Shown piece after piece: positions 6,158 to 12,956 of a stretch of 15,625 nucleotides of DNA (the first letter of the stretch is position 1; every line of letters begins with the position of its first letter). Source of the stretch: Betaproteobacteria bacterium (GTDB taxonomy: Bacteria; Pseudomonadota; Gammaproteobacteria; Burkholderiales; Casimicrobiaceae); assembly GCA_003153335.1 (NCBI GenBank), contig PLYG01000048.1, positions 5,825 to 21,449 of the forward strand, in the 5' to 3' direction. The position numbers and the translations under genes were made by a program. Under the pieces are notes generated by a model. That model saw nothing but the letters and a program-made list of their open reading frames with translations. It was not told the origin of the DNA and ran no database searches.

Positions 6158-7087
6158 TTGAGCGTCCTGTTGCTGACGCAGCCGCAGGCGCCGGCGTTGT
6201 TCGCCGGGCTGCTGCGCGAGTCGCTGCCCGGTGTTCCGGTTTGGGAATCCGCAGATCTGGCCGCTCCGGATGCGGTCGCAGCGATCATTGCATGGCGGCT
6301 GAAGCCGGGGACCGCGGGCCGTTATCCGAACCTGCGGCTGATCTGCGCCACCGCGGCAGGCGTGGAAAAAATCATCGACGATCCCGGCCTGGGCAAGGAT
6401 GTGGCGGTCATGCGCACGGTCGATCCGCTCGTCAATATAGGCGTTGCGCAATACGTGCTGCTGATGGCGTTGCGCCACGTGCGCGGGTTGCCGCGGTTCG
6501 AGGCGCAGCAGAAGGAGCATGCATGGATTCGCCACCGGCCACCGGACCCGTACGGCGTCACCGCCGGCGTGCTGGGCATGGGCGAGGCGGGCCGCACCGT
6601 CGCCTCGCTGTTGCATGCGGCGGGCTTCAAGGTGATGGGCTGGTCGCGCACGCCGAAACAGCTGCCCGGCGTCGACACCGTGGCCGGCGCCGACGGGCTC
6701 GCGGCCTGTCTCTCCCGTTCCAAAGTGCTGATCTGCACGCTGCCACTGACCGCGGAGACACGCGGGATACTCGACCGGCGCACGCTGGGCATGCTGCCGG
6801 CCGGTGCCTATGTGATTAATGTGGCAAGGGGCGGCCATCTGGTGGAAAGCGATCTGCTGGGGCTGCTCGCGGAGGGTCGTCTTGCCGGCGCGGCGCTGGA
6901 CGTGCAAGAGGTCGAGCCGCTGCCTGCCGACAGTTCGTTGTGGGATCACCCGGGGGTTACCATCACGCCGCATATCGGGGCGCAGGCCAGCGTGGCCTGC
7001 GTGGTCACCCAATTCGCCGAAAACTGGCGCCGACTGTGCGCCGGCCAGCCGCTGGTGAACACTATCGATCGGTTGCGCGGATACTAG
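6158..7087 (+). CDS. D-2-hydroxyacid dehydrogenase, glyoxylate/hydroxypyruvate reductase A-like
   Basis: A 309-residue cytoplasmic NAD(P)H-dependent reductase of 2-oxoacids. The Rossmann loop is GVLGMGEAG (138-146; G140-x-G142-x-x-G145). The catalytic triad of the family is visible: Arg224 in NVARGG, Glu253 in DVQEVEP and His272 in TPHIGA. Overall layout and length fit GhrA. GWSR (161-164), at the end of the second strand, suggests NADP preference, but that is inference. The start is TTG 6158, the first start codon after the Rieske stop in this frame. The ribosome-binding site is poor. The gene is in the same frame as the Rieske gene, with only the TGA at 6113 separating them and no other in-frame stop in the 42-bp gap. 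It ends in a CTAG stop shared with the convergent M20 gene. Confidence 0.88.
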   Translation: MSVLLLTQPQAPALFAGLLRESLPGVPVWESADLAAPDAVAAIIAWRLKPGTAGRYPNLRLICATAAGVEKIIDDPGLGKDVAVMRTVDPLVNIGVAQYVLLMALRHVRGLPRFEAQQKEHAWIRHRPPDPYGVTAGVLGMGEAGRTVASLLHAAGFKVMGWSRTPKQLPGVDTVAGADGLAACLSRSKVLICTLPLTAETRGILDRRTLGMLPAGAYVINVARGGHLVESDLLGLLAEGRLAGAALDVQEVEPLPADSSLWDHPGVTITPHIGAQASVACVVTQFAENWRRLCAGQPLVNTIDRLRGY

Positions 7088-8331
7088 GCCCTTGTCAGCA
7101 AATCGCAAAGCGAACAGGCGACGACCTGGGTTGCCCGGCGCAGATCATCGAGCAGCAAATTCTCGTCGGCGCGCTTGGCGTTCGATTCCAGGATCGTGCG
7201 CGGCCCGGCGCCATACAGCACCGCCGGGATTCCGGCTTCTGCGTACAGCCTGGCGTCGGTGTACAAGCCCACGCCTTGAACCGGCAACGGTTCGCCGAAT
7301 ACACGTTCGCCATGGCGCCGCAACGGCTCGACCAGTTTTTCGCAGCCTGGCCGCGGCGTCAGCGCGCGAGCAAGGAGAATACGCCGGATCTCAACCCGGA
7401 TGCCTGGATTTTTTGCCGCGGCATCTTCGATAATTCGGCGCAGGTCCGCTTCGACCACATCAGGATTCTCCTCGGGGATCATCCGGCGATCGATTTTCAG
7501 CACGACCTTGTCCGGCACCACGTTGGTGTTGATCCCGCCTTCGATGCGCCCGACGTTGAGCAGCGGTGACCCGATGCCGGGCGTGGCCGATAGAATCGCG
7601 CCCAGCCTGTCACCGACTGCATAAAGCGCCTGCAAGACGCCCGTTGCCGCCCGCAGCGCATCGATGCCCGACTTCTGATCGGCCACATGTGCTGCCTTGC
7701 CATGCAACGTGACTTCGAGATGCAACGCGCCGTTGTGCGCGGTGACGATCGCATACGAAAACCCTGGACCGATGACCAGGTCCGGCTTGGTAAGTTGATG
7801 TCGAAGCAGCCAGCCCGGTCCCATCTCGCCGCCGAACTCCTCGTCGTACGTGAAATGCAGTTCGACGGTCCCGTTGAGCGACACGCCGTGGCCGCCAAGT
7901 TCGCGCAATGCGTTCAGCGCATAAGTGAATGTTGCGAAGTCCGACTTCGATACCGCGGCAGCCCGGCCGTAGATGCGTCCATTCTCGAGCACGCCTTCGT
8001 AGGGCGGTCTGGTCCAGCCTTCACCAGGCGGGACGACGTCGCCATGCGCGTTGAGCGCGATCGTCGGACCCGCAACGCCGAAGCGGACGCGAACAATCAG
8101 ATTGGTAATCGAGGTCAGTCCATACGCACGGACGGCGGCGGCGGGGACGGGATGCCGCTCCACGGTGTAGCCCATGGCTTCAAGCAACTGCGCAGTCCGC
8201 TCCGCATGCGGCGCATTGTCGCCGGGCGGCGTGTCGGTGGGGACGCGAATCAGTTCGCGCAAGAACGCGACGGCCTGGTCATGCTGGGCATCGACGAAGT
8301 TTGCGATGAGCTCTGTCGGTGTAAGGGGCAC
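7084..8331 (-). CDS. M20/ArgE-DapE-family amidohydrolase with atypical metal-binding residues
   Basis: A 415-residue two-domain M20 hydrolase, probably cytoplasmic. NAHGD (95-98) gives the first metal His and its Asp; FTYDEEFGGE (160-169) supplies the Glu-Glu pair; GKAAHVA (211-217) marks the dimerisation (lid) domain. The site of the bridging Asp reads GRAAAVSKSD (122-131), with Val127 at the usual Asp. The third-ligand position reads VIGPGF instead of an Asp/Glu, and the C-terminal His region reads ESNAKRADE (382-390) without His. I recall similar VSKSD sequences in a Burkholderiales subfamily, so this is likely lineage-specific rather than decay. The start is GTG 8331, one base after the AllC-like stop, which implies coupling. 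A start at 8406 would overlap that gene by 74 bp. The substrate is unknown; it is perhaps an N-acyl or carbamoyl compound. Confidence 0.88.
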   Translation of the reverse strand: MPLTPTELIANFVDAQHDQAVAFLRELIRVPTDTPPGDNAPHAERTAQLLEAMGYTVERHPVPAAAVRAYGLTSITNLIVRVRFGVAGPTIALNAHGDVVPPGEGWTRPPYEGVLENGRIYGRAAAVSKSDFATFTYALNALRELGGHGVSLNGTVELHFTYDEEFGGEMGPGWLLRHQLTKPDLVIGPGFSYAIVTAHNGALHLEVTLHGKAAHVADQKSGIDALRAATGVLQALYAVGDRLGAILSATPGIGSPLLNVGRIEGGINTNVVPDKVVLKIDRRMIPEENPDVVEADLRRIIEDAAAKNPGIRVEIRRILLARALTPRPGCEKLVEPLRRHGERVFGEPLPVQGVGLYTDARLYAEAGIPAVLYGAGPRTILESNAKRADENLLLDDLRRATQVVACSLCDLLTRA

Positions 8332-8332
8332 G

Positions 8333-9586
8333 TCAGTGGGTGCCCGGCGATGCGGGATCGAAATGTTCCAGAAAGTGCAGCAGCACGGAGGTTGCGGTTT
8401 CCGCATCCTCCGCCGTCATCGTTTCGAGTGGATTGTGACTGATGCCGCCATTGCCGCAACGCACGAACAGCATGGCGATCGGCGCGATCCTGGCCATCTC
8501 CATCGCGTCGTGGCCGGCGCCGCTGGGCAGATGGCGGACGGGGCACCCTTGCGCAGCGACGCTGGCGGCAAAGCGGGCCTGCAGCCGAGTATCGCAGAGC
8601 GCGGCGGAAAGATGGAAGAATGGTTCCCAGGATAGCTCCACGCCGCGCCGCGCCGCGATCGTGGCGCACTCTGCTTCCACCGCGACAAGCGCGGCGAGCC
8701 GCCTGCTGTCATCGCCCGAGCGCAGATCGACGTTGAACTCGACGTCGCCGGGAATCACATTGATCGCGCCCCCGCCCGGAATCGCCAGCTTGCCTACCGT
8801 CCCACACAGCGTGTCGGCGCGTTCAAGACAATGGCGCTCGACCGCCAGCACCATCTCGGCCGCGGCGGCCAGCGCATCGCGCCGCGCCGGCATCGGCACG
8901 GTCCCGGCATGGCCTGCGGTTCCCGTCACGCGGACGCGAACCCGGGTGCCGCCGGCGATCGAGGTGACGACGCCGACCGGCAGTCCTTCGTTCAATAGTA
9001 CCGGGCCCTGTTCGATGTGGGACTCGACAAAGGCGGCAACCTTTCTTGGATCGCGTTTGAGAGAAGCTATCGCATCCGGATCGCCGCCGAAATTCCGGAT
9101 CGCCTCGCGCAGCGATATGCCGTTGGCGTCCTTCTTGTCCAGAAAAGCAGGATCGAAATTGCCGCCCAGCGCCTTGCTTCCGATCAGCGTCACGCCGAAG
9201 CGCACGCCTTCTTCGTCGCCGAAGGCCACGACCTCGAACGTGTACGGCAGGCGCTTGCCACGCGCATGCAAGTCCTTGACGCAGGCGATCGCAGTCAGGA
9301 TCCCGAACACGCCATCGTATTTGCCCGCGTTGACCACGCTGTCCATGTGCGACCCGGTGATGACCAACGGTGCGTCCGGATTCTCGGCGGCGTAACGCCC
9401 GACCACATTGCCCAGCGGGTCGAACGCCGCTTCCATTCCCGCATCGCGCATCCAGGCGATGATCCGGCTCCCGGCCTCACGGTGCTGCGGCGTCAGGAAA
9501 GTGCGCGTGACGCGTCCGGGTTCCTCGGTAATGGCGCCGAGAACTTCCGCTTGTTCGAGTATGGTTGATCCGTAGCGCATGTTCAT
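8333..9586 (-). CDS. Zn-dependent allantoate amidohydrolase / N-carbamoyl-L-amino-acid hydrolase (M20C)
   Basis: A 417-residue cytoplasmic amidohydrolase of the AllC/HyuC type. All five expected metal ligands are present: His80 (TGSHMDSV), Asp91 (GKYDGVFG), Glu126 (GDEEGVRF), His190 (ESHIEQGP) and His384 (GISHNPLE). SGAGHDAMEMA and the GTAGHAGTVPM lid segment are also family hallmarks. Such enzymes release ammonia and CO2 from allantoate or N-carbamoyl-amino acids; the exact substrate cannot be read from sequence. ATG 9586 overlaps the stop of the PuuE-like remnant as ATGA, suggesting the original operon order. ATG 9580, with AGGA five bases upstream, is an equally good start. The gene is followed after one base by the M20 gene. 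PuuE is an allantoinase family, so its remnant favours a ureide substrate. Confidence 0.9.
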   Translation of the reverse strand: MNMRYGSTILEQAEVLGAITEEPGRVTRTFLTPQHREAGSRIIAWMRDAGMEAAFDPLGNVVGRYAAENPDAPLVITGSHMDSVVNAGKYDGVFGILTAIACVKDLHARGKRLPYTFEVVAFGDEEGVRFGVTLIGSKALGGNFDPAFLDKKDANGISLREAIRNFGGDPDAIASLKRDPRKVAAFVESHIEQGPVLLNEGLPVGVVTSIAGGTRVRVRVTGTAGHAGTVPMPARRDALAAAAEMVLAVERHCLERADTLCGTVGKLAIPGGGAINVIPGDVEFNVDLRSGDDSRRLAALVAVEAECATIAARRGVELSWEPFFHLSAALCDTRLQARFAASVAAQGCPVRHLPSGAGHDAMEMARIAPIAMLFVRCGNGGISHNPLETMTAEDAETATSVLLHFLEHFDPASPGTH

Positions 9587-9711
9587 CCTGGTGGAGCAGC
9601 GTGGGTGGCGATCCAGTGCCGCGCAATGTTGCTGCGGCGGGTCACCCAGACCTGGTCGTGCTGTTGAACGTAGTCGAGAAAGCGGGAAAGCGCGGCGGCG
9701 CGGCTGGACAC
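9583..9711 (-). pseudogene. C-terminal remnant of a PuuE-like polysaccharide deacetylase/allantoinase
   Basis: Forty-two codons ending at TGA 9585-9583 encode RAAALSRFLDYVQQHDQVWV, then RRSNIARHWIATH. This matches the conserved end of PuuE-type (urate catabolism) deacetylases: GRAAAL..FLDYV..HD.VW…IARHW. Whole proteins are about 300 residues. Upstream of about 9711 the similarity stops and no deacetylase motif is found in any frame up to the caspase gene. The first in-frame start would be the GTG at 9711, without a usable ribosome-binding site. The stop overlaps the amidohydrolase ATG as ATGA, the sign of a former tight puuE-like/allC-like operon. The 60 bp between this remnant and the caspase gene contain a 12-bp palindrome (CTACCGCGGTAG, 9753-9764) but no terminator. 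Confidence 0.7.
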
Positions 9712-9771
9712 TACCGCGTGCCGTTGCTCGTCTCGCCGTGGTCGTATTCGACCTACCGCGGTAGCTGAAAT

Positions 9772-11634
9772 CTACCTATTGGCGACGGGGACCAGTATGA
9801 AGTCGCCGCCCTCATGTCCGGCGTGGGCCAGTCCGGTGTAAAACGGAGTTTGGTCAAAGTTCATCTTTTGCGAGCGATAAACCACGCGCGCATGGACGGC
9901 GGTGTATAAACCATCTCCCGTCATCACGCCTGTCGTCTCATCGAGCACCTCCAGCAGCGCTCGCGCAAACAGTGAATGTTTCGAGATGCCTGCCCCTTCG
10001 TCGTCGAGCACCGGGGCCAGCATGCCCGAGGTCAGGATGGTCCGGCTGACCACTTCCCAGAGTGCGCCGACCGCGCGGGCGCGTCCGTCGTCGCCGAGGC
10101 CGGGCCGAATGCCGGTGACTACGCCTGGAAGGTCCGCCGCCAGTCCGCCGGAATAGCACGAATCGGAAATGATCAGTACCTTGCGCGCCTTCATCTTGTT
10201 GACCAGATCGGTCACCCGGTAGCTGGGTATCCAGTGGGTGTCGCGCTGGGTCTCGCCATCGACCGGGATCCAGTGGGTGCGCTTGTTGCGCGTATCCAGC
10301 TGGCCGTGCCCGGCGTAGTAAACGATCAGGACGTCGTTGTCGTGCAGGGTGAGCACATAGTCGTTGAGCGCGCCTATGATGTCGTCCGCCGTTGCGTCAA
10401 TCAGCAGGTTGATCTTGTACCCGAATTTCTTCGACAGCACATCGGCCACCGTGCGCGCATCGTCGACCGCCGTTTCCAGTTTCGGCCACTGGCGATACGC
10501 GTTGTTGCCAATGATCAGCGCGTGCAGCCGCCCGACGCCTGCCGGCGGCTTTTCGGGCAAGGCCTCGATCATGTCCGTGGCGGTCGTGGGTCCCGTGCGG
10601 ATGGCAAAGTTCAATTCATCGCGTTTTCCGTCCTTGCTCAGCGCAACAATGGATACCGGCGTGCTCGCGCCCTGCAGCTTCACGTCCTCGCTGAAAAATC
10701 CGTTTGGGTCGAGTTCCGCGCCGGCGCCGTTGACGGTGACACCACCCAGGTGTGGTCCGAGATTGACCCAGCCGGTTATTTTTTTCACCTGGACTTGTTG
10801 TCCGCGGATATTGAATGCCGTCGACGGGCCGGCACGGACCAGATTCGGATCGACCAGTTCGATCACCGGGCGTTCTCGCCGCGATTCGAGCAAGGCGCCG
10901 GGCGCCGCCTGGGATTCGGCTTGCTTCAGCGAGTCGGTCAACGCCTGTTTGGCTTGCGCCAGTTCGGCTTGCGACGTCGCCGCGCCCTGCACCAGCCGCG
11001 CTTCAAGCTCGGTCAGCTTGCGCTCCTTTTCCTGCAATTCCTTGGTCAGTTTTTCGACATCGCGAGAAGGTCCCGAGTCACTCGTGGCCGAAGGGCTTCT
11101 GGCACGTTCGTACCAGCGCCGGGCTTCGTCGGAATCCTTGTCGACCCCCAGTCCGGTTTCATAAAGCGCGGCCAGCGCCAAGGCCGCGGCGTGGTTGCCC
11201 TGCTCCGCAGATTTGCGATACCAGCTTGCGGCATTCTTGTAGTCGGGTTCCGCACCGAGTCCCATTTCGTAAATCTGGGCCAGACGCCGTTGGGCGTCGG
11301 CATCGCCTGCCTTGGCCGCCGCCTCCCAGATCTTGAACGCGACTTTCGGATCGGCACGGTCATACAGGACGTATTCGCCCCCCCTCACTTCGCACTCCGC
11401 CGTCTTGAGCAATACCGGCTTGCGCGCGGCAAGATAGGTGACACCGGCGCCGAGGCGCCTGACCGCCCCGGGCAACAGGCAATCGACTATGGTGTTGGCG
11501 TCGGCGGCGAGCTTCTGGGCGGCGCCCGCTTCATACGTCGGCGTTTGCGCGGGCAGGGATGCGCTGAACATCAGCGCTGCCGGGAGCATGACTACCTGCG
11601 ACACGCGGCGCCACAATGCAGTTGGCAATCCCAT
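9772..11634 (-). CDS. Exported Sel1-repeat/coiled-coil protein with C-terminal caspase (C14) domain
   Basis: A 620-residue multidomain protein. Residues 1-30 form a signal peptide ending SASLPAQ. Two Sel1-like repeats follow at about 98-178 (AQRRLAQIYEMGLG, AALALAALYETGLG), then a Gln/Glu/Lys-rich coiled coil at about 191-242 and an Ig-like or beta segment at about 256-348. The caspase-like domain spans about 366-600. Its catalytic dyad is intact: His443 in YYAGHGQ and Cys493 in ISDSCYSGG. HALIIGNNAY (371-380) is the first core strand. Prokaryotic caspase-like peptidases usually cleave after Arg/Lys or Asp; the specificity here is unknown. ATG 11634 gives the better signal peptide; GTG 11646 would overlap the upstream stop as GTGA. 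It is the last gene of a presumed operon with the HELSH protein and OmpA-like protein. Export of a caspase is unusual and suggests a periplasmic role. Confidence 0.9.
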   Translation of the reverse strand: MGLPTALWRRVSQVVMLPAALMFSASLPAQTPTYEAGAAQKLAADANTIVDCLLPGAVRRLGAGVTYLAARKPVLLKTAECEVRGGEYVLYDRADPKVAFKIWEAAAKAGDADAQRRLAQIYEMGLGAEPDYKNAASWYRKSAEQGNHAAALALAALYETGLGVDKDSDEARRWYERARSPSATSDSGPSRDVEKLTKELQEKERKLTELEARLVQGAATSQAELAQAKQALTDSLKQAESQAAPGALLESRRERPVIELVDPNLVRAGPSTAFNIRGQQVQVKKITGWVNLGPHLGGVTVNGAGAELDPNGFFSEDVKLQGASTPVSIVALSKDGKRDELNFAIRTGPTTATDMIEALPEKPPAGVGRLHALIIGNNAYRQWPKLETAVDDARTVADVLSKKFGYKINLLIDATADDIIGALNDYVLTLHDNDVLIVYYAGHGQLDTRNKRTHWIPVDGETQRDTHWIPSYRVTDLVNKMKARKVLIISDSCYSGGLAADLPGVVTGIRPGLGDDGRARAVGALWEVVSRTILTSGMLAPVLDDEGAGISKHSLFARALLEVLDETTGVMTGDGLYTAVHARVVYRSQKMNFDQTPFYTGLAHAGHEGGDFILVPVANR

Positions 11635-11642
11635 ATATCCAG

Positions 11643-12872
11643 TCACTCGAATTGGTACGGCTTGTCTGCCGACGCGCGGGGTTTGGGGCTGATCCCCTCC
11701 TGGAACCGGCGGCGCAGATCGGTGAGTTCGGTTTCGGTCAGCCCGACGTCTGCCGCGGAGAACATCGCGGGATCGGGGGTATGCATCAGGAACGCCTGCA
11801 TTTCGTTCGCAGCCAACTCCCGAATCGAGGAATCGTAGCCGCGCGACCGGAGAAAACGAGTGAACTTGTCACGGGTCACCAGACTCATCGAATTGGACCA
11901 GAACCAGAGAACGTAATTCTGGTACACGGTGTCCGTGGCAAACCGGGCGTGGGATAGTTCGTGCTGCAGGATGATTCCGCGCTGCGCCGCCGTTATGCTG
12001 CAGGCGGCGCAACCGGCGACGATCGAGACCTGGGGCACGCTGACCAGTATCCGTTCCGGATCGACTACGGCGACGCCGGCCTCCTCTTCGCGCAGCAGTT
12101 GGGATTGGACCAGCCAGTCGTAGAGGCGCTGCTCGTCGACCGTAATGGGCTCGCCCTGGAACCGCGCGGAATTGAAAAATCGCGCCAGCTCGCTGGTCCG
12201 CATATTATTGCCGACGGTGAGGGTGTCGAACTGGACCGAATTCTGTGCCAGCCACTTTTGCACTTCCGGGACGGTCATCACGCGGGTTTTCGAGGATCCG
12301 GCCCGCTCGATGAAAAGAATCAGGCGGGCGAACATCCGCGCCTGTTCGCGAATATTCGGAAAGTCGAGCACCAGCGTGCGCTCGCTGTCGCGCAGGACAT
12401 AAATCGAAAATGCGTCGTTCGTAGCCGCCAGGATCTCTTCCCGGCTCAGCCGTTTGAGTCCCCGAAGATTCGGGGCGGCGGTGCTCTGCTCTGCCGCAGT
12501 CGCTGGCGTCCGTTTGGGCGAGTCCAGCGTCGGCCTGACTATGTTGCTGGGTATCTCGATGTCGAGCGATGGGGGATTGCGGTTGGCGGGCGTAGGCGCC
12601 GAACCCTGCTGTAGTGCCGGTGGGGCTGCGGCAGGGGCGGTTGCGGACGCAGCGGGCGCAACGGTTGCAGCGGGCGCAGTGGGCGCAACGGTTGCAGTGG
12701 GCGCAGTGGGCGCAGTGGGCGCAGTGGTTGCAGCGGGCGCATCGGGCGCAGCAAGAACTACCGAACGGACCTTGGGCGGCTCCACCGGCTGCGCCTGCTG
12801 CGCCGACGCCGACTCGCAGATCAGGCATTGCAAGAAAAGAAAGAAAATTCCGGCGCGCTGAAAAACGGTCAT
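11643..12872 (-). CDS. Putative exported HExxH zinc metalloprotease with Ala/Pro/Thr-rich linker
   Basis: A 409-residue protein of no named family that I can assign. A signal peptide spans about 1-24 (ending ESASA before QQAQ). An Ala/Pro/Thr-rich stretch at 42-86 looks like a flexible wall-spanning linker. The C-terminal half contains LQHELSHARF (302-311), an HExxH zincin motif with His304, Glu305 and His308. NEMQAF (356-361), about 50 residues later, offers a candidate third ligand, Glu352 or Glu357, as in gluzincins. GCAAC (287-291) could form a disulfide in the periplasm. The start is ATG 12872; the ribosome-binding site is weak, and ompA ends 84 bp upstream with a hairpin between. The stop lies 8 bp before the caspase ATG, so those two are co-transcribed. 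A protease role is inferred from the motif only. Confidence 0.75.
   Translation of the reverse strand: MTVFQRAGIFFLFLQCLICESASAQQAQPVEPPKVRSVVLAAPDAPAATTAPTAPTAPTATVAPTAPAATVAPAASATAPAAAPPALQQGSAPTPANRNPPSLDIEIPSNIVRPTLDSPKRTPATAAEQSTAAPNLRGLKRLSREEILAATNDAFSIYVLRDSERTLVLDFPNIREQARMFARLILFIERAGSSKTRVMTVPEVQKWLAQNSVQFDTLTVGNNMRTSELARFFNSARFQGEPITVDEQRLYDWLVQSQLLREEEAGVAVVDPERILVSVPQVSIVAGCAACSITAAQRGIILQHELSHARFATDTVYQNYVLWFWSNSMSLVTRDKFTRFLRSRGYDSSIRELAANEMQAFLMHTPDPAMFSAADVGLTETELTDLRRRFQEGISPKPRASADKPYQFE
12651..12752. repeat. Degenerate 9-bp tandem repeat encoding the Ala/Pro/Thr linker
   Basis: On the plus strand, units such as GCAGTGGGC and GCAACGGTT alternate many times, inside the HELSH-protein gene. 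Read in the coding direction the 9-bp units give runs of APT and ATV/APA tripeptides. The 9-bp period keeps frame, so copy-number change would alter linker length without breaking the gene. Exact boundaries are approximate. Confidence 0.75.
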
Positions 12873-12906
12873 GATTCGCTGGCTCTCAGACGTACGGCGC
12901 TGGACA

Positions 12907-12933
12907 GGGCCGCGGATAAATCGTGCGCGGCCC
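12907..12933 (-). other. Hairpin between ompA-like and metalloprotease genes
   Basis: A perfect 8-bp GC stem (GGGCCGCG at 12907-12914, CGCGGCCC at 12926-12933) encloses an 11-nt loop. It lies in the 84-bp spacer after the ompA-like stop. No T-run follows on the minus strand, so it is more likely an mRNA-processing or 3'-end-protecting element, which could give more OmpA-like protein than protease, than a full terminator. Confidence 0.4.
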
Positions 12934-12956
12934 CGGGGTTGCAGTGAAAAGAACGG

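Noticed and set aside
4916..7108. Long open frame on the minus strand (730 codons) opposite the Rieske and dehydrogenase genes
   Set aside because: It is rich in Arg, Gln, His and Ala and shows no domain. It lies wholly antisense to two clear enzyme genes; such frames are common in GC-rich DNA.
9753..9764. CTACCGCGGTAG as terminator of the caspase operon
   Set aside because: The palindrome has no loop and no T-run follows on the minus strand; it could be a protein site or chance.
9976..11838. Long plus-strand frame (620 codons) opposite the caspase gene
   Set aside because: The minus-strand product has a signal peptide, Sel1 repeats and a catalytic dyad; the plus-strand product has none and is composition-biased.
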